Shown: one piece after another, positions 1 to 8,839 of the stretch
How the letters are laid out: every line of letters begins with the position of its first letter
Numbering within the stretch: position 1 is the first letter of the stretch
Source: CAWKAV01 sp963847735
Lineage (GTDB): Bacteria; Desulfobacterota; Desulfuromonadia; Desulfuromonadales; BM103
Direction: 5' to 3'
DNA: 64,000 nt
Assembly: GCA_963847735.1 (NCBI GenBank)
Contig: CAWKAV010000022.1
Coordinates: forward strand, 62,001-126,000
Notes under the pieces: generated by a model
What the model was told of the DNA's origin: nothing
Seen by the model: only the letters and a program-made list of their open reading frames with translations
The model's database searches: none
Made by a program: the position numbers and the translations under genes

Positions 1-200
1 GCCGGACGCCCCTCTTCCATATCCTTGATTTCAACACCAAAATGCTTCTGGACAATAACAACCAATTCCACGGCATCCAAAGAGTCGAGACCGAGGCCAT
101 CGCCAAATAACGCTTCATCGTCAGCGATTTCCTCCGGGGTGACATCCTCAAGGTTCAATTCATCAATCAGAACCTGTTTCAACTTCTTCTTAATATCCAC
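1..200 (-). CDS. acyl carrier protein, cut by left edge
   Basis: Small acidic protein of the acyl carrier family; 66 codons are visible and the C-terminus lies outside the window. The phosphopantetheine attachment motif GLGLDSLDAVEL is clear, with the modified serine at about residue 41. The start is a GTG at 198-200, preceded at five bases by AGGAG. It is the last visible gene of the biosynthetic operon and is the second carrier protein of the cluster (the other is at 15720-15974), as in aryl-polyene clusters, which normally carry two. It would hold the growing chain as a thioester. Confidence 0.9.
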   Translation of the reverse strand, partial: MDIKKKLKQVLIDELNLEDVTPEEIADDEALFGDGLGLDSLDAVELVVIVQKHFGVEIKDMEEGRP

Positions 201-233
201 AATGACTCCTTAATCGGTTTATTTTGTTTGTGG

Positions 234-1151
234 TTACTCTTCCGACCACATGTTGTGAAAGTTATAGAACTGATACGGATACTTGCGACTGAACCCTTCC
301 AGCGCCACCGCAAATTCTTGTGCAAAAGGGGCAAAGGTCTCGGCACTGCGCCCATTTATCTGTGGGACACGAATCACCCTGGCCAATTGCACCTGGTAAC
401 TTTTCGGACCATCCTTGCGGGTAAAAAAGACCACGACCGGTGCTCCGGTCGCTGACGCTAACTTGTAGGCACTGAACGGGACTGTCGCTTGCCCTTCCAT
501 GAAATCGACGCGTGTGTTGCTCTTATCGCTACCGAGCAAGCGGTCTCCCATGACACAGACAATTTGCCCTTGTTTAAGAGCTCCAATCATTTCGAGAGTA
601 CCACCCAGGTAGCCGGTCGGATCAATGATTTGGTAAGGACAAGGCAAACCGGCATGCTCGTAGTAGTGGCGATCAATATCACCGTCTTCGCGCCGCATCA
701 ACATATGGACCGGCCGCTGCAAGAAGCCAAGGGCCGACATGGCAACCTGCCAGCAGCCGACATGAGCAGTCATTAAGATCATGCCGCGATTCTCATCGCG
801 CAGTTTTATCAGCTCTTCACGCCCATGAAGGGTAATGTTGAATGTATCAGGACCGAGGATACCGACCACTGCCCGGTCTATCAGCACCTTGCCAAATTCG
901 AGAATCAGTAGATAGCAGTGCCAGAGTTGTTGACCGCTGGAACACTTCGCAAAGCGCCGTGACAAATAATGACTGGCCCGCTCTCTGGTTAATGAACTGA
1001 AAAGTACATAATAAGCGACAACGAAATAAAGAAAGAAATAAGCGGCTTTGCGGCCGCCGACCTTTATTGTCAGATAAAAGAATTGGTGCTGCCAGTCACT
1101 TCCGATACTGCGACTGCTCCAACTTTGTTTTTCTTCAGATTGTTTCGACAT
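234..1151 (-). CDS. LpxL/HtrB-like lysophospholipid acyltransferase
   Basis: A 305-residue protein of the lipid A lauroyl/myristoyl acyltransferase superfamily. The N-terminus has one hydrophobic membrane segment (about residues 36-54). The family signature H-x4-D/E appears here as HVGCWQ (about residue 129), so the acidic partner is replaced by glutamine; I do not know whether this subfamily tolerates that. It overlaps the upstream GT2 gene by 17 bases. In aryl-polyene clusters a GT2 and an acyltransferase domain are often fused in one protein (ApeJ type); here they are separate adjacent genes. The likely role is transfer of the finished acyl chain to a membrane anchor. Confidence 0.85.
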   Translation of the reverse strand: MSKQSEEKQSWSSRSIGSDWQHQFFYLTIKVGGRKAAYFFLYFVVAYYVLFSSLTRERASHYLSRRFAKCSSGQQLWHCYLLILEFGKVLIDRAVVGILGPDTFNITLHGREELIKLRDENRGMILMTAHVGCWQVAMSALGFLQRPVHMLMRREDGDIDRHYYEHAGLPCPYQIIDPTGYLGGTLEMIGALKQGQIVCVMGDRLLGSDKSNTRVDFMEGQATVPFSAYKLASATGAPVVVFFTRKDGPKSYQVQLARVIRVPQINGRSAETFAPFAQEFAVALEGFSRKYPYQFYNFHNMWSEE

Positions 1152-2331
1152 CTTCTCTCTGAACCATCCGTGCCAGCAGATAAGTCAACAGCCAAACCAG
1201 CAATGCCAGCAAAGGGGCAAGCAATAAAGATCCCAAAAACCACTCGTAAAAGCGTTCCAAAGCCTGGTAGCCGAGGGTTTGCAGAGAAAACTCGGTCAGC
1301 CAGTGGCCATGGCGGGCATAGTAGCCAAGCTCAATGCATAGTGCCGGGACAAACGGCGGCATGCAAAATTGACTGCTGCTGACCGCCGCAACCTTGTTCA
1401 GGCGGAAAAATCCGCAGACAAACAGAATCACAATAGTATGACAAAACAATAACGGCAAGGTGCCAAGAAAAACACCAACTCCGGCAGCAATAGCCAGACG
1501 CTGTGGGCCGCTGTTCTCCGTTAGAAGTTGCCGTATCGAGTGAAGCGGACGGAACACCGACAGAACTTCCAGCTTGTCGCTATCGGTTGCCTGCCGTTCG
1601 ATAATCTTCCGGTGCGGCCAGGGAACAATCGAACGCAGCGTCAAGTGGGTGTTGAGCAGTGTCAACCGCCAGTTATCAACAAAAGCCCGGAAATGGGAAA
1701 CCCGTTCGTTCTCAGGCGGATAGTAGACCGAGATATCGACATCCTGCAACTCCAGGCCGGCCCAGGACGAACGAACCAGAACTTCGATCTCGAAATTGTA
1801 GTGACGGGTCCAGAAGTTCAAGTGCTGAAATATCAGCAATGGATAAGCGCGAAAACCACTCTGGCTATCTTTGAGTTGACTACCGGTCTGCAATCGCAGC
1901 CAGAAGTTGGAGAATTTTCTCCCAAACCGGGAAGAGCCGGGAATCGATTCTTGTGCGAAATCACGATGACCAACGATTATTGCTTGCGGTGACTCAGCAA
2001 TCGCGTCAACAAACGTTAACAGATCGGCTGGATCATGCTGGCCATCGGCATCAAGGGTGATCATGTGACTCATCCCATGCTGCAAACCCCATTGTGCAGC
2101 GGTCAACAGAGCCGCTCCCTTGCCCTGGTTGCGAGGATGACAAATCAGTGCGATCGGTAACCCCTCCAACAAAGTGGACACCGGTTCTCTGCTGCCGTCA
2201 TCCACCACCAGTACCGATGGATGCAACTCAAGGACCCTTTCAACAACCGAACGCAGAGTTGTTGAGTGATTGTAGACCGGGACGACGACTATGATTTTAT
2301 CCCGCATATTTTGCATCATATTTAACGTCAT
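1135..2331 (-). CDS. GT2 family glycosyltransferase with C-terminal DUF2062
   Basis: A 398-residue protein. Residues about 12-240 form a GT-A fold family 2 glycosyltransferase: PVYNHSTTL near the start, the VVDDGSR nucleotide-binding segment and the metal-binding LDADGQHDP motif. Residues about 265-395 are a DUF2062-type membrane domain with several hydrophobic helices. Polyprenyl-phosphate or lipid acceptors are usual for such proteins, so it probably glycosylates the lipid product or a carrier at the inner membrane. It sits between a radical SAM fusion gene and the acyltransferase in the same operon. The start near 2331 is followed by other possible methionines within 10 codons, so the exact N-terminus is uncertain. 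Confidence 0.85.
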   Translation of the reverse strand: MTLNMMQNMRDKIIVVVPVYNHSTTLRSVVERVLELHPSVLVVDDGSREPVSTLLEGLPIALICHPRNQGKGAALLTAAQWGLQHGMSHMITLDADGQHDPADLLTFVDAIAESPQAIIVGHRDFAQESIPGSSRFGRKFSNFWLRLQTGSQLKDSQSGFRAYPLLIFQHLNFWTRHYNFEIEVLVRSSWAGLELQDVDISVYYPPENERVSHFRAFVDNWRLTLLNTHLTLRSIVPWPHRKIIERQATDSDKLEVLSVFRPLHSIRQLLTENSGPQRLAIAAGVGVFLGTLPLLFCHTIVILFVCGFFRLNKVAAVSSSQFCMPPFVPALCIELGYYARHGHWLTEFSLQTLGYQALERFYEWFLGSLLLAPLLALLVWLLTYLLARMVQREDVETI

Positions 2332-2338
2332 CGGCGGC

Positions 2339-4108
2339 TTAAAACCTTGGGCATATCAGACACTCATTAGATGGCTGTTCACCAAGCATGCGCCGACGTT
2401 GCTCGCGCATGGCTGAGCCATTCCAGAGTGATGCCAAGCTTTGCTGCTGTAAGTTGCCAAGGCTTCGTTCCGACTGGCAATCACAGAGGCATATTTCTCC
2501 GTCGACATTGATTGATAGCGTCTGCCAGGGAGAGAAACAGTGGCGATGCTGTTCGGAACGCCGATAAAGCTGTTGCACAGGCAACAACAAGGCGTCCTTA
2601 TAACCTTGCGCCAGGCCAAAATCCTCCAGAGCGCGCACGCCAAGGACTGGAAGCCCCTGAGAGAAACCCCTGGCAATAATTCGACGAATCTGCCGTTCCT
2701 GCTCGGCATCGACATTTGAGCTCAGACTATCTTTCTGATTATTGAGAAAGTTCAAGTCACTCAACATCAAAACCTGAACCCCGAGACTTGCAACCCGGAC
2801 AATCAAATTTTCAAGCCCGTCGAGTGAGGCCGCGGAAACTGCGGAAAAAACCGCTTTGGAGACAGGTCTCGTCAGTTTATCTGCCTGAGCACAAAAGTCG
2901 TAAATGTTGGCTTCAATTATTGCCAGATCACTACCTGCCCGTATCTCAGACAAGAGATGAGTGTCAACCGTATCAAGGCTGAAAGCAATGCTGTCAAGCC
3001 CGGCGGCAAGGATCTCAGCAGAACATTGCGAGCTCAGAAGTTGGGCATTCGTCACCATTCCAACCCGGCGACCACGAGCTTTGGCCAAGGCAATAAGCTC
3101 ACTCAGTTGCGGGTGCAGAAGCGGCTCTCCAAGACCGACAAGTGTTACCCGGTAGGCGCTCGGCAGGCGATCCAGCAAATTCTCGAACATTTCTTTGGAC
3201 ATCATTTTTTCAGATGGCCTGAGGTCAGTTCTGGCACAATATCGGCAATTTAAATTACAAAAAGTCGTGATCTCAATATTGACAAAGACCGGGCCCCAGG
3301 GAACTCTTTCAGGCAACATCGCAACTTCACTCTGCAATCGCCGTCCACTGGGAGACATCGCCAGATGCCTTAGTTGTGCTCGGTTCTCGGTGACAAATTG
3401 ATGCGCTTCCGGTTCGGCATCGATCAAACATTGAGCAAATTTCTGTAAATATTCTTCATTATGAGTCAATGTTGCAGAAATTTCGAGCAACAAAGCCTCT
3501 ACCGCCACTTCCCAGCCATTAGTGCCAAAGATTTGGTGTCCACTTGTCGGCAAATCGAGAAACCGCACTTCTCCGGCAAGGGTGTTCCGCCAGAATTGCG
3601 CCTCTTGCGGAGGGACCAGGCAGTCTTCTCCCCCCTGCAAAATCAGAGTGGGACAGGGAGGTGTCGAGTCACAATCAGCAACGGTGTTGATTAATTTGAT
3701 CAATCCGGAAAGAGTCGTCAGAGACAGATCTGCCCTACTCTTAGAGTGTTGCTGCCAGCGATCCAGGTAAGCAAGGTCGACTCTAAACGGGGTCGCTGCC
3801 AGCACCAGCAGATCGGGAACGATTGACGTCTTTTCCAACGCCGCGAGCAAAAGATTCCCACCTGTCGAATGCCCTACGACCACTAGTGTATCTGCGTTCC
3901 GGCGTAACCTCTTAAGCTGAGTGGAGATCTCCTCCAGCAGGGAGTCCAGATCAAAACCGGCAAGGACCCCTTCCCCGGTGTGACCGGGCAGTTGCAACAA
4001 CTGCACGCTGTCTCGTCCAAACACCTCCCTCATCCGGCCAGCCAGGGGGAGAAGGTCACGTTCACTACCACTGAAACCATGGACAAGTAATACGGATAAA
4101 CGGTTCAT
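2339..4108 (-). CDS. alpha/beta hydrolase fused to radical SAM/SPASM enzyme
   Basis: A 589-residue two-domain protein. Residues 1-220 are an alpha/beta hydrolase: LLVHGFSGSE (oxyanion region), nucleophile elbow GHSTGG at about residue 80, and a candidate catalytic histidine in SGHQIFG near 190. Residues about 275-589 are a radical SAM enzyme with the cluster motif CNLNCRYC, followed by a C-terminal SPASM-like region (HCFSPWQ, CLCDC, ECLICPRF) that could bind an auxiliary Fe-S cluster. I know no standard aryl-polyene enzyme with this architecture. The start overlaps the upstream glycosyltransferase stop by four bases, so both are translated together. The substrate is unknown; a hydrolase or thioesterase acting on the same intermediate as the radical enzyme is an inference. 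Confidence 0.85.
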   Translation of the reverse strand: MNRLSVLLVHGFSGSERDLLPLAGRMREVFGRDSVQLLQLPGHTGEGVLAGFDLDSLLEEISTQLKRLRRNADTLVVVGHSTGGNLLLAALEKTSIVPDLLVLAATPFRVDLAYLDRWQQHSKSRADLSLTTLSGLIKLINTVADCDSTPPCPTLILQGGEDCLVPPQEAQFWRNTLAGEVRFLDLPTSGHQIFGTNGWEVAVEALLLEISATLTHNEEYLQKFAQCLIDAEPEAHQFVTENRAQLRHLAMSPSGRRLQSEVAMLPERVPWGPVFVNIEITTFCNLNCRYCARTDLRPSEKMMSKEMFENLLDRLPSAYRVTLVGLGEPLLHPQLSELIALAKARGRRVGMVTNAQLLSSQCSAEILAAGLDSIAFSLDTVDTHLLSEIRAGSDLAIIEANIYDFCAQADKLTRPVSKAVFSAVSAASLDGLENLIVRVASLGVQVLMLSDLNFLNNQKDSLSSNVDAEQERQIRRIIARGFSQGLPVLGVRALEDFGLAQGYKDALLLPVQQLYRRSEQHRHCFSPWQTLSINVDGEICLCDCQSERSLGNLQQQSLASLWNGSAMREQRRRMLGEQPSNECLICPRF

Positions 4109-5319
4109 AACGACGCTTCCAGAAGAGGCAGAAGGTTAGACAAACCCTGATAGCGACTCATCTGCTGACTGGCCTGTTCAAGGCAACGCGCAGTCTGATC
4201 ATTTAATAATTCAGTAAAAATGCTGGACAACCTTTTTTCCCCTCCATCAAACAGCGCCTCTTCATAAACCTTGGGATTACCGAGAAAAGGTCTTCCCGGC
4301 GTTAGCCTCCGACCGCAGCCAAGGGCTTCAAGGCAGACGCCATTATGGGCTTGTTCCGGTTGAAAAGGCATAACCGCGACAGGAACCCTATGTTTCAGGG
4401 CCTCGAAAGTAGTCATCTGTCCACCATGCGAAACCAGCAGACTGACCTTTGGCCAGAGTTGGTGCAAAGGTGCAAAACCACAAACACTCAGCCAAGGTTC
4501 TCTGGACACTTCATTGAGCAGTTCCTGTTGCCCGCCAGTAGCCAGTAAAACATGAAAGCCCATATCACCGAGAAATTGTGACAAATATCGAGAAACACCA
4601 AGGTTCCCCATACAAGTACCGAATGAAAGCACTGCAAAAGGACGGCCCTCATAAGGTTCAAAACTTTCCCAACTCAAATCTTCAGTCGGCCAATCCAACC
4701 AGTTGATCGCGCCCACATAATTACTTCCGACTGGCAGGTCAACTGGCAAAAACTCCGGAAAATCCCAAAGAAAGGTCCGTTCACCAAGGAGCATTTCTCT
4801 GGCATCATCAACGCCAGCCAAGCCATAACCAGCCAGAACACGGCTGAGTCTCGCACCAGCATAACGGAAAAAGCCGGACATCAACTCGGCCTGATGGGAC
4901 GCACCTGTTTCACCACGGGCGTAACCATAGGCATCGCACGCTCCAGGCAGAAGACACCCGCAGATAAGCGAATCGTAAGGAATCCCGACAAGTTGCGCAG
5001 AAGTTTTCAGGGTAAAACGGAAGACACCCAGGACCCGGTCCGGACGATAGTTTTCCAGCAGTCGCTTTTCTGCGTCAATCACCATCCTAATCGTTGCATC
5101 ATCACGAAACCAGTTAACGCTAGGGAAACCCGAACCATCTCGCTCTTGAATGTCCGGAAGAATGGCATATGGCGTGCCTGTTTGCTCTAAAAACGACGCC
5201 GAGCGCTGGCTTACCGCCAACAGCACTTCATGGCCGCGCTCAAGCAGACCAGTGCGAATTGCCAGGGCTTTGGCAATATGGGATAGAGAGTTATTCTCTG
5301 GCACCAACAGGAATTTCAT
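4105..5319 (-). CDS. UGT-like glycosyltransferase (GT1, MGT type)
   Basis: A 404-residue GT-B fold glycosyltransferase of the UDP-glucuronosyl/macrolide glycosyltransferase group. The N-terminal domain starts MKFLLVPENNSLSHI, the usual acceptor domain opening. The C-terminal donor site is clear: SFGTCMGN, then SHGGQMTTFEAL and MPFQPEQAHNG. Such enzymes transfer a sugar from a nucleotide sugar to small hydrophobic acceptors including carotenoids, so glycosylation of the polyene or lipid product is plausible. A 169-base gap separates it from the upstream radical SAM gene, one of the few breaks in this otherwise overlapping operon. Confidence 0.88.
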   Translation of the reverse strand: MKFLLVPENNSLSHIAKALAIRTGLLERGHEVLLAVSQRSASFLEQTGTPYAILPDIQERDGSGFPSVNWFRDDATIRMVIDAEKRLLENYRPDRVLGVFRFTLKTSAQLVGIPYDSLICGCLLPGACDAYGYARGETGASHQAELMSGFFRYAGARLSRVLAGYGLAGVDDAREMLLGERTFLWDFPEFLPVDLPVGSNYVGAINWLDWPTEDLSWESFEPYEGRPFAVLSFGTCMGNLGVSRYLSQFLGDMGFHVLLATGGQQELLNEVSREPWLSVCGFAPLHQLWPKVSLLVSHGGQMTTFEALKHRVPVAVMPFQPEQAHNGVCLEALGCGRRLTPGRPFLGNPKVYEEALFDGGEKRLSSIFTELLNDQTARCLEQASQQMSRYQGLSNLLPLLEASL

Positions 5320-5488
5320 AACGACCCAATGGCTCTCTCAGGAGTTTCCGGAACACTTATAACTCACAGAAAAATGCAAAAACTACCTTGCACGAGATGT
5401 CATTTGCCGCAGCATCAGCCCGCGAACCGAGGGGGTAATGAGCAGGACCTGTTGATAGTTTATGGCATTCATAGATGTTTGAATGACT

Positions 5489-6844
5489 TCACCCATGCTG
5501 TTTCGGGAAGCGAACCAGTCGATCCCACATCAAACCGGTGTAACCGAATTCGCGCATAACGGCCATCCGTTTCAAGCCCTCGTTTGGCGGAAATATGCGA
5601 TTTGCACTGCCATAAAAACGCGTCTCTATCGTCTTCTCCATTTTCTGTCGATCGAGGAGAGGTGAGAAGTAGTAGACGGGCTTGAGCAGATCCGTATCAG
5701 CTGTAATCACGCCATCGTCGACCGCTCGTTGATGCAAAGGCGATTCGGGATGGATACGGATGCCGGAGAAAGCAAACACTGCCGAAACACCGAGCTGATC
5801 TATATTATCCAACCCTTCCGCAAGCGTTGTCTCATCCTCATCTGGACCGCCGAACATGATGAAGTGTGCTGCGGGAAGCCGTTGTTCCAGACACGCCTGG
5901 TTAACTTTTATAACTTCGGCGAAACGGAACTTTTTGCAAATACCCGCCAAAGTTCGATCAGAGGCAGCATCGGTTCCCAACTCCAAAGCATAGAGACCGG
6001 CGCGTTTCATCAGAGCCATTTCCTCCACGCCGAAGCCTTGTGGACGGAAGAACGCAGACCATTTCATACCCAGATCTCGACGCAATATTTCTTCAACAAG
6101 TTTCAGGTACTCTCCCTGCGGATCGTTGAAAATCGAATCAGTAAAAAAGACCCGTTCGACTCCATTCTCCAGCTTCAGACGCTCCAGTTCATCGACAACC
6201 AGACGCGGGTCACGGACTCGAAAGCGGTTCCCCTCCAGGTGCGGGTAAGAGCAGTAACTGCAGAGGTATGGGCAACCACGCTTGGTCTGCAGATTCACCA
6301 TGCCGCTATGCTGCAGATAATAATCAATCAGTTCCTGATCAAAAAAGGGTGCACTGAACTGATCTCCATCCAATGGGCTGCACCGGAGAATGACCTGTGG
6401 GACGGATTCTCCAGCCGCCAGTTTTCGCACCAGTTCAGGAAGTGAGCGCTCCCCTTCACCGATGAGCGCGTAATCAACCCGCAGATAACCGGCAATCGCC
6501 TCGGGCATGAGGGTCAATGCAGGGCCACCAACCACAACGGGTGCGACAGCGACCTCACGGATAGTCTCAACCAGGCGCTTCACCCGCTGCAGATACCAGC
6601 CATCCTCACCTGAGAAAGAGTCGACGTTATCAATATTGCGCAGCGAAATCGTAATCAGGTCGGGAGAAAAAGTGCGCAGCTCCTCCTGCAAGCGTACAGG
6701 ATCATCACCATGCACCAGACAATCGTATTGCCGGATTTTATGCCCTGCATCGACAAGAGCACCGGCGACAACGGCCATACCCAAGGGGTAGACTGGATAG
6801 GGATCGACGGTGGTATTGCTGGAGATAAGAAAGACCCGACTCAT
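5489..6844 (-). CDS. B12-binding-type radical SAM protein
   Basis: A 451-residue protein with an N-terminal B12-binding-like Rossmann domain (about residues 1-140; YPLGMAVVAGALVDAGH and VGGPALTLMP are typical) and a radical SAM core with the cluster motif CPYLCSYC near residue 190. This layout is common in enzymes that methylate or rearrange unactivated carbons, including lipid and hopanoid modifiers, but also occurs without cobalamin. The gene overlaps the next radical SAM gene (6841-8133) by four bases, so the pair is probably co-translated. Such enzymes occur in ladderane-type clusters and are not part of canonical aryl-polyene clusters. The product is unassigned. Confidence 0.85.
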   Translation of the reverse strand: MSRVFLISSNTTVDPYPVYPLGMAVVAGALVDAGHKIRQYDCLVHGDDPVRLQEELRTFSPDLITISLRNIDNVDSFSGEDGWYLQRVKRLVETIREVAVAPVVVGGPALTLMPEAIAGYLRVDYALIGEGERSLPELVRKLAAGESVPQVILRCSPLDGDQFSAPFFDQELIDYYLQHSGMVNLQTKRGCPYLCSYCSYPHLEGNRFRVRDPRLVVDELERLKLENGVERVFFTDSIFNDPQGEYLKLVEEILRRDLGMKWSAFFRPQGFGVEEMALMKRAGLYALELGTDAASDRTLAGICKKFRFAEVIKVNQACLEQRLPAAHFIMFGGPDEDETTLAEGLDNIDQLGVSAVFAFSGIRIHPESPLHQRAVDDGVITADTDLLKPVYYFSPLLDRQKMEKTIETRFYGSANRIFPPNEGLKRMAVMREFGYTGLMWDRLVRFPKQHG

Positions 6845-8133
6845 GCATCCGCCTTTTTAAAAAGTCGCCGTTTGCGGGGGTTGTAACGATGGTAGGTGCC
6901 GTCGTCCATCTCCTTACGGATCACCTGTTTGAACAGCTCGCCCATCTTCAGTTGGTGACCGCTGTCGGCGTTGAAGGTATCCCAGGCGTAATAGTAGAGT
7001 TCCTGCAACTTTTCCGGACTCATCTGCTTCGGCTGAAAAACGACCTTGTCGGCAGTGTACTTGAGCCAGTCATTGGTGAGAATGCGCCCCTCCTGTTCCA
7101 TTTGCCGTCGGACCGGAGAATGAGGGAAAGGAGTCATAATGGTGAACTCGGCAACATCCATCTCAATCTCGATGAGGAAATCGACCAGGCGCTTGATGTC
7201 GTCTTCACTCTGATCATCAGTGCCAAGGATGATCGTTCCCTCGATACCGACGCCGTGATCCTTAAGTCGCCTGACACGGTTGCGAATAGTGTCTGAGGTG
7301 TCAAAGACCGCCTGATAGACATACCAGGCACCGGCATCTGCTGCCAGCCTGAGGACTTCTTCATCATCAAGGAGAGGATGAGAGACCCACTTCTTTTTCA
7401 AGGGGGCCATCGCCCTGAAGAGATCAATCAGCCACTGACGATCCTGGGCCAAGGAATTATCAACAATAAAGAGTCTATTGTTCTGAATCGCCTCCATCTC
7501 CTCAATAACCTTGTCAATCGGACGGGGACGAAAGCTCTTGCCCCCCAGGAAACCGGTACAGCACGGAAAACAGTCGAACTTGCAACCGCGCGAGGCATGG
7601 ACCAGGTCAAGCATCTGCACACCACGGTAGTTGTACAACTCTCGATCGAGGATGTCGCGTCTTGCAGTGCCTACCAGGTTGATGTCAGGTGGATTATGCA
7701 TGTAGTCATATACAGGTTTCAGTTCACCTCGCTGGAAATCTTCAATGACCTGGCCGAACCGCCCTTCGACCTCGCCAAGAAAAACCGAATCAGAATGCAT
7801 CTGCACCTCTTCGGCATGCAGCATGGTTGCTATGCCGCCAAAGATGACTGTTTTGCCACGCTCACGAAACTCACGAGCGATTTCGAAAGCGCGTGGCAAC
7901 TGTGAAGTAAGCATGGTTGAGACCGCCACCAGATCGCAACTGGCGTCAAAATCGATCTGCTGCAGATTCTCATCGGTAAAATTAATTTCCACTCCTTCCG
8001 GCATGGCGGCAGCAAAAACCACTGGGCCATGGGGCGGCAGGTGAAATTCGGTCTGCCGATCAAGCTTCGGCCAGCGAGGATAGATAAGTTCCATTTTCAA
8101 ACGAAGTTCAAAGTTTGTGGCATTAATCAGCAT
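6841..8133 (-). CDS. second radical SAM protein, B12-binding-like N-terminus
   Basis: A 430-residue radical SAM protein. The N-terminal about 140 residues look like a degenerate B12-binding domain (VAVSTMLTSQLPRAFEIA, VIFGGIATMLHAEE). The Fe-S motif is CKFDCFPC near residue 190, a valid CxxxCxxC. The SAM-binding and strand motifs follow (LFIVDNSL, GTIILGTDDQSE), and the C-terminal part contains TPFPHSPV, typical of this family. A second possible start is the methionine at 8094, which would shorten the protein by 13 residues. It overlaps the upstream ketosynthase-like gene by 11 bases. The reaction is unknown; context suggests modification of an acyl chain. Confidence 0.82.
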   Translation of the reverse strand: MLINATNFELRLKMELIYPRWPKLDRQTEFHLPPHGPVVFAAAMPEGVEINFTDENLQQIDFDASCDLVAVSTMLTSQLPRAFEIAREFRERGKTVIFGGIATMLHAEEVQMHSDSVFLGEVEGRFGQVIEDFQRGELKPVYDYMHNPPDINLVGTARRDILDRELYNYRGVQMLDLVHASRGCKFDCFPCCTGFLGGKSFRPRPIDKVIEEMEAIQNNRLFIVDNSLAQDRQWLIDLFRAMAPLKKKWVSHPLLDDEEVLRLAADAGAWYVYQAVFDTSDTIRNRVRRLKDHGVGIEGTIILGTDDQSEDDIKRLVDFLIEIEMDVAEFTIMTPFPHSPVRRQMEQEGRILTNDWLKYTADKVVFQPKQMSPEKLQELYYYAWDTFNADSGHQLKMGELFKQVIRKEMDDGTYHRYNPRKRRLFKKADA

Positions 8134-8839
8134 ATTGATCCTTCAAGCAAGCGGCGACCAGTTCAAGAAGGTTATCAACAACCTCACCATTGAAAGACAA
8201 CCGGCCTTCCTTCATTTCAATTTCACCGTAACTGTTAGAATCAAGCTTCTGTTCTTTCTCCAGCAACATAAACAAACTACCGGGCAGGTCATCCTTTACC
8301 GCCAGTTCAGAAGGTGGCGCCAAATCAGCAACTCCGGCCAGAACCCCACTCTGGTCACTCCAGGCCATCTCCGTAAGCCCCACTCTGAGTGACTCAAGTC
8401 GTCCCGGATCATGTCGATTAATAATCATGCTGTTGCCGGTCAAACCGAAGCGCAGTGCTGCCTCACCGAGGAAACAATTTGGCAGCGTGTAGGCAAACAG
8501 GTTTGGACTGGCCAGTTTGCCCTGATGCGGCAGCATCGTCTCGAGATACGCCAGATCGGTTTGCAGACAGCCGTAACGACTTGTAGCAACAATTCCCAAA
8601 GGGCGCTTTTCTTGCCATTCCTCGGCGTTGCCATCGCGCAAACAGAACGTCAGTGCAGCCAGGCCAATCCGGGAGAAATCATCAAGGCGACCAAAGCGCC
8701 GGTCGATCTTAGCAAAGACCTGTTTACGCGTTGGGATCTCGAGGACACCGGATTGCAGGGGTTGATGTTTACATTGCCGGCCCTGGCCGTAACCAGCGGG
8801 AGTCACCCAGCCAATGCCGTTTATAAAAGCCTTCATCAC
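8123..8839 (-). CDS. ketosynthase-like protein without catalytic cysteine (chain-length-factor-like)
   Basis: A short (238-residue) thiolase-fold protein resembling the N-terminal half of ketosynthases, opening with FINGIGWVTPAG. The region that should carry the active-site cysteine reads TLPNCFLGEAALRFGLTG followed by a stretch without the ACSS/ACAS motif, so it is probably not a condensing enzyme by itself. The gene is directly upstream-coupled (four-base overlap) with the complete ketosynthase at 8836-9963. Aryl-polyene systems use a ketosynthase with a truncated chain-length-factor-like partner (ApeO with ApeC), which this pair resembles. Confidence 0.8.
   Translation of the reverse strand: MMKAFINGIGWVTPAGYGQGRQCKHQPLQSGVLEIPTRKQVFAKIDRRFGRLDDFSRIGLAALTFCLRDGNAEEWQEKRPLGIVATSRYGCLQTDLAYLETMLPHQGKLASPNLFAYTLPNCFLGEAALRFGLTGNSMIINRHDPGRLESLRVGLTEMAWSDQSGVLAGVADLAPPSELAVKDDLPGSLFMLLEKEQKLDSNSYGEIEMKEGRLSFNGEVVDNLLELVAACLKDQYAD

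Noticed and set aside
5383..5472. 29-residue minus-strand ORF with VLLITPSVRG, like the start of a B12-type radical SAM protein
   Set aside because: Too short and without a Shine-Dalgarno sequence; could be a remnant but cannot be supported.
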